DNA from: Lentzea sp.
Lineage (GTDB): Bacteria > Actinomycetota > Actinomycetes > Mycobacteriales > Pseudonocardiaceae
Direction of reading: 5' to 3'
Assembly (NCBI GenBank): GCA_030146905.1
Contig: JASLAV010000030.1
Span: forward strand, 1 to 27,040
DNA length: 27,040 nt
This document shows, in pieces, positions 15,120-22,409 of this stretch. The notes under the pieces were generated by a model. It did no database searches. It was not told the DNA's origin and worked only from the letters and a program-made list of their open reading frames with translations. A program made the position numbers and the translations under genes. Numbering within the stretch: position 1 is the stretch's first letter; the number at the start of each line of letters is the position of its first letter.

Positions 15120-17908
15120 CGCGGCTGCATGGTGTCGAGTACTCGGGCCAGTTCCAGCCGTGACGAGACGTGCAGCTTGGCGTAGATCCGCGACAGGTAG
15201 ACCTCGATCGTGCGGGGGCTGTAGTGCAGGGCAGCCGCGATGTCGCGGTTGCGCATCCCCTGCTGCACCAGCCTTGCCACGTTCTCCTCGGCCTCGGTGA
15301 GCAGGCCCGGCGCCTTCGACCGCGCACGGGGCACCTTGGCGCCCAACGCCTTCAGCCGTTTCCCGGCCTGCCGCCGCAGCCCGTGGGCGCCGAGCCGCTG
15401 GAACGTCGTGTAGGCCTCGACCAGCACCGGTACCTCGTCCAGCGCGAGCTGGGCGCGTGCCTTCTCGAACTCCAGCCCGCCCAGCGCCGCCTCGGACACC
15501 GCCTCCCGCACCGCGTCGGCGTCACGGCGGACCATCCCGGTCACGCGCCGCAACGTGGTTCGCGACCACGGCGACACCCGCGCGGACGACACGTCGGCCA
15601 GCCGGGCCAGCGCCTCGCGCGCCTCGGCGTGGCGTTCCCGTCCGAGGTCGAGCTCGATCATCCGCGCGACCAGGACGCACGAGTACGCGGCCTCCAGGTG
15701 CCGGCCGGCGCTGCGTTCGAGCAGTGCGTACGCCTCGTCCAGCCGGCCGCGCGCTATCAGGTACTCGGCCAGCGACACCGCGTACAGGCGGGAGATGTTC
15801 ACCGACCGCGGCGGCGGCAGGGACGCCAGCCTGGCCGCGACGTCGAGCTCGCCGCGCCAGGTGCGGATGGAGAGCTCGACCGCCTGCAGGACACCGAGTG
15901 CCTGGTCGGCCTGCGCCGCCTCGACGTCGGGGAGCCGGCGGCCGACGCCGTCCAGCGCTGCGTCCCAGCGGCCGCCCAGCCAGTCCAGCGCCACCCGTGC
16001 CGCGGCGCGTTCGGCGCGGAACCCGTGCGAGCCGACCCGCTCGGCCAGTTCCTCCGCGCGGCGCAGGCGCCAGGACGCGTCGTGCACGAGGCCCGCCAGC
16101 GCGGTGGTCGAGGCGCAGACGGACAACGCCTGCAGCTCCAGCATCGGCTGGCCGCCTCCGCACGCCAGCGCGCGGTTCGCGTACTCGACGGTGTGGTCGT
16201 GCCGGAACAGCAGGGACGTGAGCATCGCCAGGTGTTCGAAGACGATCACGCCCTCGGCCGGTGAGCTGAGCGGCAGCGCCTCGATGCGCGCGGCTTCGCC
16301 CACGGCGTCGTCGTGGCGGTTCTCGTGGACGAGGAGCACGGCTCGCTGGGCCTGCAGCGAAGCGGGCGCCTCACCGCGGGCGACCTCGGCGTCCGCCAGT
16401 TCCATCGCCTCCGCCGTGCGGCCCACGGAGAAGAGCGACGCGATCACGGCGGTGGCGACGCGCGTGCGTTCCCGACCGGGTTCGAGGGACTTGAGTGCGG
16501 CCAGGCCGGGTTCGACCGCGAGAGCGGGACGGGACGCGCGAGCCAGCACCCTGCACCGCAACGCCAGCAGATCGGTGCGCTCGGGTGCGTTGCGCGGCAA
16601 CAGCTTCAGCGCTTTCGCGCACAACGCGGCTGCCGTCTCCGGCGCGGTCGCGCGTGCCACGGACGCGGCCTCGGCGAGGACCTCGACGGCCACGCGGTCG
16701 CCGGGGACGGCCGACTCGGCGAGGTGCCAGGCGAGCTGCGGCAGGTCGACGGGCAGGCCCTGCTCGCGGTCGTCCAGCAACCGCGCCGAGATCAGCGAGT
16801 GCAGGTGACGGCGCTGGGCCGGACCGACCTCGTGGTACAGCGCCTCACCGACGAGCGCGTGGGAGAAGCGGTACCCGCGTTCGTCGTCGTGCACCACGAT
16901 GTTCGCGCGCGACAGCTCGTCGAACGCCGCGACGACCGTCTCCTCCGGCAGCGACGACACCCGCGCCAGCAAGGGGATCTGGTCGAGCCGCACCCGCCGG
17001 AACACCGCGACGGCGCGGGCGACGAGGTGCGTGTCGTCCTCCAGCGGCGCGACGCGCCTGAGCAGCGCCTCGCGGCGGGTCAGCCGGATCGCGTCCGGCG
17101 ACACCGCGAGCCGGGCGCGGCCGCCGTCGACCGTCACGAGGTCGAGCTCCCTCAGCGAGCGGGCGATCTCGGTGACGAAGAAGGGGTTGCCGTCGGAGCG
17201 GTGCAGGACCTCGCGGGCGAGGTCCTCGTCCACGGCGGTGTCCAGGACCGACTCGACGATGCGGGTGACGGCGGCACCCGACAGCGGCGCCAGGTCCAGG
17301 CGCACGACCTCGGCGTGCTGCTCGACGCGGTCCAGCGACGGAACACCCGCGTGCGAACGACTCGCGGTGACCAGCACGAGCGGTGCCGCCGACACCCGCC
17401 GCAGCACCAGCGTCAGCAGTGCCAGGGAGTCGTCGTCGACGTGGTCGAGGTCGTCCACCAGCAACGCCGCGGGCCGCGTCGCCGTGAGGTCGGTGAGCAG
17501 GCGCACCACCCGGTCGCAGGCGCGGCCGAACCACGTGCCGGAGTCCTCGTCGGCCTCCAGCGCCGCCAGGACCTCCTCGCGGGCCTCGTCCGGCGGCAGC
17601 GACCGGACCAGCGCGACCACGGCGCCGTACGGGATGCGCTTGCCCAGCACGTCCGACGCCGACGCGAGCACCGCGCAGTGGCGTTCCCGCAACCGCCGCT
17701 CGACCTCCGCGAGCAGCGACGTCTTGCCGATCCCCGGCTCGCCGCCGACCTGGACCACGACGAGGCCGGTCGCGGGAGCCTGGTCCACGCGGCCGAGGAC
17801 GACGCGCAGTTCCTCTTCCCTGCCCACGAGCGTGATGACGGCCTCCCGCTGGACCTCGGCTGTGCCGAGTCTTCCACGAGGGCTGGCAGGGGCGGGCGCG
17901 GTGATCAC
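15116..17908 (-). CDS. Large LuxR-family transcriptional regulator with N-terminal AAA ATPase (LAL type)
   Basis: This 930-aa protein has an N-terminal ATPase domain with Walker A GGEPGIGKTS (about 55-64) and Walker B ALLVDDLDHVDD. A long helical TPR-like middle follows, and a C-terminal LuxR helix-turn-helix (about 870-930) reads LTEAEENVARLVQQGMRNRDIAAALHYSPRTIEVYLSRIYAKL. LAL regulators are ATP-dependent activators of catabolic or antibiotic genes, and the target here is unknown. The first GTG at 17908 lies inside a perfect 11-bp hairpin. A GTG at 17827, which gives MGREEELRVV and follows GGGAGG, is a reasonable alternative. It is downstream of the secreted peptidase on the same strand and convergent with the MASE1 gene. 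Confidence 0.92.
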   Translation of the reverse strand: MITAPAPASPRGRLGTAEVQREAVITLVGREEELRVVLGRVDQAPATGLVVVQVGGEPGIGKTSLLAEVERRLRERHCAVLASASDVLGKRIPYGAVVALVRSLPPDEAREEVLAALEADEDSGTWFGRACDRVVRLLTDLTATRPAALLVDDLDHVDDDSLALLTLVLRRVSAAPLVLVTASRSHAGVPSLDRVEQHAEVVRLDLAPLSGAAVTRIVESVLDTAVDEDLAREVLHRSDGNPFFVTEIARSLRELDLVTVDGGRARLAVSPDAIRLTRREALLRRVAPLEDDTHLVARAVAVFRRVRLDQIPLLARVSSLPEETVVAAFDELSRANIVVHDDERGYRFSHALVGEALYHEVGPAQRRHLHSLISARLLDDREQGLPVDLPQLAWHLAESAVPGDRVAVEVLAEAASVARATAPETAAALCAKALKLLPRNAPERTDLLALRCRVLARASRPALAVEPGLAALKSLEPGRERTRVATAVIASLFSVGRTAEAMELADAEVARGEAPASLQAQRAVLLVHENRHDDAVGEAARIEALPLSSPAEGVIVFEHLAMLTSLLFRHDHTVEYANRALACGGGQPMLELQALSVCASTTALAGLVHDASWRLRRAEELAERVGSHGFRAERAAARVALDWLGGRWDAALDGVGRRLPDVEAAQADQALGVLQAVELSIRTWRGELDVAARLASLPPPRSVNISRLYAVSLAEYLIARGRLDEAYALLERSAGRHLEAAYSCVLVARMIELDLGRERHAEAREALARLADVSSARVSPWSRTTLRRVTGMVRRDADAVREAVSEAALGGLEFEKARAQLALDEVPVLVEAYTTFQRLGAHGLRRQAGKRLKALGAKVPRARSKAPGLLTEAEENVARLVQQGMRNRDIAAALHYSPRTIEVYLSRIYAKLHVSSRLELARVLDTMQPR

Positions 17909-17918
17909 GCCCGCCCCT
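17888..17918 (-). terminator. Hairpin between the S33 peptidase and LuxR genes, enclosing the LuxR GTG
   Basis: On the minus strand AGGGGCGGGCG and CGCCCGCCCCT form a perfect 11-bp stem around a 9-nt loop, 9 nt after the peptidase stop. As a terminator it would end the peptidase message. It also buries the purine-rich stretch and the first base of the annotated LuxR start codon. Confidence 0.65.
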
Positions 17919-17927
17919 GGTCACCGG

Positions 17928-19496
17928 TCAGAACGGCTTGGTCGCCGCCGCGATCTCACCGAGGATCTCGCTCAACGACCTGGCCTGCTGCGTGCCCAGG
18001 GTCGCGGCGCCGGGCGGCACGTTCTCCGCGATGTCGGTGCCCGCGCACGTCACCCGCGACGCCGGGAGGATCCCGGACACCAGGTACTTGGTGACCAGGG
18101 CGTCCACGCAGGCGTTGCCGCGCAGCGCGTAGTGCCCGTGCTGGCCGTCGTTCGCCACGTTGATCAGCGGCACGTTCAGGTGCTCCGCCATGACCCGGCC
18201 GTTGGCCAGCGGGGTCTGGGTGTCGCCGTCGGAGTTGATCACGACGCCCGCCGGGTACTCGCGGGTGATGGCGGGGATCTTCTCCGGCCGCTGGAACGAG
18301 CGGAACGTGCAGTTGGTCGGCGCCATGTAGTCGACGGTGCCGCCGTAGGGGTTGGTGTCCCGCCAGCGCTTCATGTCGTTGTAGTAGGTGGTGACGTCGG
18401 TGAACCAGTCCCACTCGCAGGTGACGGCCTGGTAGGTGCCGGGCGAGGTGGGTTCGACGTCGCCCTTCTTCAGCGCGGCGATGATCGCGGCCACCTCGGC
18501 GGGGTCGGCGCCACCGGCCTTGATCGAGGCGATGTGGCGCGAGAACGCGGCCCACGAGCTGCGGTAACGGGTGGCGCCGACGGTGTAGTCGAACGACGAC
18601 ACGTCGGAGTAGCCCCCGTACGGGCCCTCCTTCAGCAGCGCGGCGATCTTGTCGAGCTCACCGCGCACCGCCGCGGCGGTGGTGCCGAGGCCGTAGGTGC
18701 CGTTGCGGGCGGCGGTCCACTCGGTCCACTTGTCCAGGTTGTCGATGATCGCGTCCACGACGTCGACGTCCTGCTCGTGCCACGTCTTCAGCGGGTCGAG
18801 CGCCGAGTCGAGGACGCTGCGGTCGAGCGACTTCGGGAACATCGAGCCGTAGACGGCGCCGAGCTGCGTGCCGTAGGAGTAGCCGACGTAGGAGATCTTC
18901 TTCTCCCCCAGCGCCCCGCGGATGACGTCCATGTCGCGGGCGGTGTTCATCGTCGAGACGAAGCGGCGCATCTCACCGCCGCCGCGCTGGCAGTTGGCCT
19001 CGATCGCGCGGGCCAGGTCCGCCCAGTTCGCGAGCTGCGCGTCCGTCGGGCGGGAGGGGAACTCGTCGTCGGACGGCGTCGAGATGCACCTCAGCTGCGT
19101 GGAACGCCCGACGCCGCGCGGGTCCATGCCGATGACGTCGTAGGTCTTCAGCACCTCCGTCTGGCTGTTGAACCAGTGCACGGCGCCCAGACCGGAACCG
19201 CCTGGCCCGCCGGGGTTGGTCAGCAGCACGCCTCTGCGGCGCGCGGGATCCGACGCCTTCTTGCGCGAGATGGCGATCTCCAGGTTGCCGTTGCCCGGGT
19301 TCTTGTAGTCCATGGGCACGACGACCGTGGCGCACTCGACCCCCGTCGAGGGGTTGACCCAGCCCGCGGGGCACTCGGCCCAGGCGACGGTCTGGCCGTA
19401 GTACTCGTCCAGCGGCCCCGGCGCAGCCTGGGCCGTTCCCACCAGTGACATGAACAGCGGAGCGACCAAAGCCGCCGCACCCCAACGCTTCCTCAC
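17928..19496 (-). CDS. Secreted S33-family peptidase (tripeptidyl aminopeptidase, TAP-like C-terminus)
   Basis: This 522-aa protein has a Sec signal peptide (MRKRWGAAALVAPLFMSLVGTAQAAP, cleavage near residue 25). The alpha/beta-hydrolase core has the oxyanion segment TNPGGPGGSG (94-103), the nucleophile elbow GYSYGTQ with S207, the acid in INSDGDTQTP (D425 or D423), and H456 or H454 in DGQHGHYAL. Four or more cysteines outside the core suggest disulfides. It resembles Streptomyces tripeptidyl aminopeptidases, which release tripeptides from the N-termini of exported proteins or food peptides. The GTG start has GGAGGGG at the right distance. A strong hairpin follows the stop. Confidence 0.92.
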   Translation of the reverse strand: MRKRWGAAALVAPLFMSLVGTAQAAPGPLDEYYGQTVAWAECPAGWVNPSTGVECATVVVPMDYKNPGNGNLEIAISRKKASDPARRRGVLLTNPGGPGGSGLGAVHWFNSQTEVLKTYDVIGMDPRGVGRSTQLRCISTPSDDEFPSRPTDAQLANWADLARAIEANCQRGGGEMRRFVSTMNTARDMDVIRGALGEKKISYVGYSYGTQLGAVYGSMFPKSLDRSVLDSALDPLKTWHEQDVDVVDAIIDNLDKWTEWTAARNGTYGLGTTAAAVRGELDKIAALLKEGPYGGYSDVSSFDYTVGATRYRSSWAAFSRHIASIKAGGADPAEVAAIIAALKKGDVEPTSPGTYQAVTCEWDWFTDVTTYYNDMKRWRDTNPYGGTVDYMAPTNCTFRSFQRPEKIPAITREYPAGVVINSDGDTQTPLANGRVMAEHLNVPLINVANDGQHGHYALRGNACVDALVTKYLVSGILPASRVTCAGTDIAENVPPGAATLGTQQARSLSEILGEIAAATKPF

Positions 19497-19662
19497 CGCG
19501 TTCCCCTCCGTCGTCGGTCAGTGGCGCAACGCTTCCGCAGTCGCGGACCCGGTCGACACCCCCGAAGGTCGGGTGAATTCCCCTCATTTCAGACCATTCG
19601 AGACAGCGCCACGGCCCGGCGGCGCGAGGGGCGGGCGGGGGCTCGATGGGGTAGGAAGAGGT

Positions 19663-20649
19663 ATGGATCCGGTCAAGGCGTTGAAGCAGGTGGCCTTCCA
19701 CCTCGAACGAGCCGGCGAGCCGACCTACCGCGTCCAGGCCTTTCGCAACGCGGCCGCGGTTCTCGCGGACCTCGACCCGGCGGAGGTCGAGAAGCGGGCG
19801 AGGACCGGCACGCTCACGGACCTGAAGGGCGTCGGGAAGTCGACGGCGGGGGTCGTCGTGGACGCGCTGGCGAACCGCGAACCCTCCTACCTGGCGAAGC
19901 TGCGGCACGTCGACATCTCCGGCGGCGAGGAGATGCGCGCGAAGCTGCTGGGCGACTGCCACGTCCACTCCGACTGGTCGGACGGCGGCAGCCCGATCAG
20001 GGACATGGCCGAGGCGGCACGCGACCTCGGCCACGAGTTCATCGTGCTGACCGACCACTCCCCGCGCCTGACCGTCGCGAATGGACTGTCGAGGGAGCGG
20101 CTGGAGAAGCAGCTCGTGGTCGTCGCGGAGCTGAACGCCGAGCTGGCGCCGTTCACGATCCTGACCGGCATCGAGGTGGACATCCTCGACGACGGCTCGC
20201 TCGACCAGGACGAGGACCTGCTGGCACGGCTCGACGTCGTGGTCGCGAGCGTCCACTCGAAACTGAGGATGCCCGGGGCCGAGATGACCAGGCGGATGGT
20301 GAACGCGGTCCGCAACCCGCACGTCGACGTCCTCGGCCACTGCACCGGCCGCCTGGTCGTCGGCAAGGGCAGGCCGGAGTCGGAGTTCGACGCCGAGCAG
20401 GTCTTCGAGGCCTGCGCAGAGCACGGCACGGCGGTGGAGATCAACTCACGGCCGGAACGGCTCGATCCCCCGCGCAGGCTGCTCAGCCTCGCCGTCGACG
20501 CCGGGTGCACGTTCTCGATCGACAGCGACGCGCACGCGCCCGGTCAGCTGGACTGGCTGAACCACGGCTGCGCGCGGGCGGAGGAGTGCGGTGTCACGCC
20601 GGACCGCGTGATCAACACCCGCCCCGCGTCCCGGCTGCTGTCCGGGTGA
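19663..20649 (+). CDS. PHP-domain phosphoesterase with N-terminal PolX-like helix-hairpin-helix
   Basis: This is a 328-aa cytoplasmic protein. Residues 1-80 resemble the helix-hairpin-helix part of family X DNA polymerases (YRVQAFRNAAAVLADLD, then LTDLKGVGKSTAGVV). Residues 95-325 are a PHP domain with a full metal-binding set: H100-x-H102, D107, H132, E171, H198, H226 and D289-x-H291. The nucleotidyltransferase palm present in bacterial PolX is absent, so it is not a polymerase. A nuclease or phosphoesterase acting on DNA ends, or a histidinol-phosphatase-like activity, is possible. The ATG has AGGAAGAGG upstream. The last 38 bp overlap the end of the convergent gene. Confidence 0.88.
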   Translation: MDPVKALKQVAFHLERAGEPTYRVQAFRNAAAVLADLDPAEVEKRARTGTLTDLKGVGKSTAGVVVDALANREPSYLAKLRHVDISGGEEMRAKLLGDCHVHSDWSDGGSPIRDMAEAARDLGHEFIVLTDHSPRLTVANGLSRERLEKQLVVVAELNAELAPFTILTGIEVDILDDGSLDQDEDLLARLDVVVASVHSKLRMPGAEMTRRMVNAVRNPHVDVLGHCTGRLVVGKGRPESEFDAEQVFEACAEHGTAVEINSRPERLDPPRRLLSLAVDAGCTFSIDSDAHAPGQLDWLNHGCARAEECGVTPDRVINTRPASRLLSG

Positions 20650-21190
20650 GGTGCTCGTACCAGGACACCAGCGGGCCGGTGTCGGCCAGCGCGCGGTCCA
20701 GCGCGACCCTGCACAGGTCGCGGACCGGTTCGGGGTCCCACGCCGCGACCAGGTCGTCGAACGACCCGAGCGTGCCGAGCGCGTACCGCTCCAGCCCGGC
20801 GCAGATGGGCACGACGGTGCCGTCCCGCTTGACCACCAGCGGATCCACCCGCACGAACGCCGAGGGGTCCGCTCTCAGCAGCGCGGTGGACGTGACGTCG
20901 AACTGCACCTCGACGGCGTCGTCCTCGGCGACCCGGTTCAGCTCCACGGCCGCGTAGACGAGATCGACCCGATCCACGCCGTACGGCCGTACACGCACCT
21001 TGCGCGCACCCTCGCCCACGGCCTCGGCGGCCATCCCCCGGATCGACGACACGGTGCGCGGCACGAGGTCGATCATCACCGTGACCCGGTGACCTCCGGC
21101 GGCGCACTCACCCACGTCCTCCAGTCCGACCACGAGCTCGGCTCCCGGCACGGCGGCGAGCCAGCGAGGGTCGTGGACCTCGACTCCCAT
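20612..21190 (-). CDS. Radical-SAM-like protein lacking the iron-sulfur-binding N-terminal half
   Basis: This 192-aa protein matches, by eye, the second half of actinobacterial radical SAM proteins. It has a beta/alpha unit (RVTVMIDLVPRTVSSIRGMAAEAVGEGARKVRVRPYG), a strand-helix unit (VEVQFDVTSTALLRADPSAF), and the C-terminal signature RVDPLVVKRDGTVVPICAG followed by LERYALGTLGSFDDLVAAW. The CxxxCxxC motif that binds the SAM cluster is missing, and the 58 bp upstream have no room for it. It may be a fragment or a protein with a new role. The frame is intact and its codon use resembles its neighbours. It shares strand and close spacing with the P-loop gene upstream and overlaps the PHP gene tail. 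Confidence 0.6.
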   Translation of the reverse strand: MGVEVHDPRWLAAVPGAELVVGLEDVGECAAGGHRVTVMIDLVPRTVSSIRGMAAEAVGEGARKVRVRPYGVDRVDLVYAAVELNRVAEDDAVEVQFDVTSTALLRADPSAFVRVDPLVVKRDGTVVPICAGLERYALGTLGSFDDLVAAWDPEPVRDLCRVALDRALADTGPLVSWYEHLTRTAAGTRGGC

Positions 21191-21248
21191 ACCTGCTAGG
21201 AGCGTCGGTGCAGCGAAGAAATACGTCCGTGCCGCTCAGACCACGCCC

Positions 21249-22154
21249 TCAGCCGGTGATGTGCCGCATGACCGCGGCGAGGGACCGCTCGTGTGGTTGA
21301 ACGGTGTCCAGTGAGAGCGCTTCCCCGGCCCAGGTGGGAAAGCGCGCCAGTCGTTGCTGCACGTCGTGCCAGCCACCGGCGTCGTGCCAGCCGGGGATGC
21401 CGCGGCTGCGGCCTTCGAGCCTGGCGCGGTGGATTTGCGGATCGGAGCAGTGGCACACGACCGCGCGGAACTGCGCACCGGCCCGGCGGGCCAGGCTGCG
21501 CCAGCGGTCCCTGGTCGCGACCTGCTCGGTGGGGTGGTCGAGGATGGCGGACTGCCCGGCGGCGAGTTGCCGCAGAGCGAGCGTGGTCAGCACCTCTTCG
21601 GCCATCGCCAGTGGATCGTCGAAGTGGCGGCCGCCGAACGGGGTCAGCGCGCCGAGCAGCCAGTCCGTGGCGAAGACCGGGATCCCCAGTGCGGCGCCCG
21701 CGGCGTCGGCCAGGGTGCTCTTCCCGCTGCCGGGCACCCCGGAGAACACGACCAGCCGGGCATCCGTGGCGGCGGAAGGCAGGTCGTGGCCGGTGAAGTC
21801 GGCCGGCAGCCCCGGTGTCAGATCGGCCGGCACCAGTCCGGTGACCCACGTGGAGGCGATGCGGTGCGGTGGTGCGGCCTCGACGACGCAGGAGACGACG
21901 TCGACGGTGCCGTCGTGACGGCGGATCCGCGCCCGCGCGGTGGTCTCGCCGACGTCGAGACCGACCACGACGACCGGCGCGTAGTGGGCGGCTCGGCCGC
22001 GGGTGACCTCGACGTACCTCTCGGGCGTGACGACGGCGGTGAACTCAGCCGCGAGCACGTCGTCCGCGTCCGCTCCCCAGCCGGGTTTCCCGTCCAGGCC
22101 GTCGAGAACCCACTCCAGCCGCGCCAGCGCAGGACCGGCCGCGAAACGGTGCAC
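21249..22154 (-). CDS. P-loop (AAA_33-like) kinase-type protein with an NTF2/LpqF-like N-terminal domain
   Basis: This is a 301-aa cytoplasmic protein. The C-terminal half is a zeta-toxin/kinase-type P-loop domain: Walker A GVPGSGKST (139-147), a conserved FATDWLLGALTPFG stretch after it, then AILDHPTEQVATRDRWRSLA and CHCSDPQIHRARLEGR, similar to gluconate- or antibiotic-kinase-like proteins. The first 125 residues (LAAEFTAVVTPERYVEV, VVGLDVGETTARARIRR, PPHRIASTWVTGL) resemble the NTF2-like Cpe/LpqF domain found before some serine hydrolases. I choose GTG 22154 because AGGGGGA lies 3 nt upstream; an in-frame GTG at 22238 has no ribosome site. The substrate is unknown. Confidence 0.8.
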   Translation of the reverse strand: MHRFAAGPALARLEWVLDGLDGKPGWGADADDVLAAEFTAVVTPERYVEVTRGRAAHYAPVVVVGLDVGETTARARIRRHDGTVDVVSCVVEAAPPHRIASTWVTGLVPADLTPGLPADFTGHDLPSAATDARLVVFSGVPGSGKSTLADAAGAALGIPVFATDWLLGALTPFGGRHFDDPLAMAEEVLTTLALRQLAAGQSAILDHPTEQVATRDRWRSLARRAGAQFRAVVCHCSDPQIHRARLEGRSRGIPGWHDAGGWHDVQQRLARFPTWAGEALSLDTVQPHERSLAAVMRHITG

Positions 22155-22191
22155 TGTTCCCCCTGGCGAGGTGGTCGAGGCGAGGTGATCA

Positions 22192-22197
22192 AGCCTA
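22192..22197 (-). promoter_or_regulatory. -10 element for the P-loop protein gene
   Basis: TAGGCT on the minus strand lies 37 nt before the preferred GTG start, which gives a leader of about 30 nt containing AGGGGGA. A matching -35 is not clear. The position supports the shorter start. Confidence 0.4.
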
Positions 22198-22265
22198 GCG
22201 AGCCTGCCCGCGGACAGACCGGACGGAGAACCCGACACGACCCGGCGACGGTGCTGGAGGGAGCC

Positions 22266-22291
22266 GGTGGCTGCCCGAAAGGGCAGTCACC
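22266..22291. other. GAAA-capped hairpin upstream of the phosphoesterase operon
   Basis: GGTGGCTGCCC (22266-22276) and GGGCAGTCACC (22281-22291) pair over 11 bp, with one G-T pair on the plus strand, around a GAAA tetraloop. CCCCGGGAGGGG-TTTT follows at once and can form a second short hairpin with a T run. It could be a terminator or a structured RNA; no gene ends close by on the plus strand. The rest of the 255-bp gap holds the promoter-like elements listed separately. Confidence 0.45.
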
Positions 22292-22301
22292 CCCGGGAGG
22301 G

Positions 22302-22323
22302 GTTTTCCGACCGTTCACCCAAC
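22302..22323 (+). promoter_or_regulatory. Possible PHO box ahead of the phosphoesterase operon
   Basis: Two adjacent 11-nt units, GTTTTCCGACC (22302-22312) and GTTCACCCAAC (22313-22323), resemble the direct-repeat PhoP sites of Streptomyces (GTTCACC-type). Only the second unit is a good match. The downstream gene is a secreted phosphoesterase, which suits phosphate-starvation control. A TACTCT at 22364-22369 could be the -10. Confidence 0.35.
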
Positions 22324-22409
22324 CGCCGCCGAACGATCATTGGTGACCGAACCACCTCACCCCTACTCTCGCCGACGGCCCATGTCCGCCCACCACAACA
22401 AGGACAGGC

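Noticed and set aside
16899..19448. 849-codon plus-strand open frame opposite the LuxR and peptidase genes
   Set aside because: Spans two well-supported minus-strand genes and their terminator. Composition is that of a shadow frame.
22266..22300. Known riboswitch class (for example c-di-AMP) before the secreted phosphoesterase
   Set aside because: The hairpins are real, but I could not match conserved core nucleotides of any riboswitch class.
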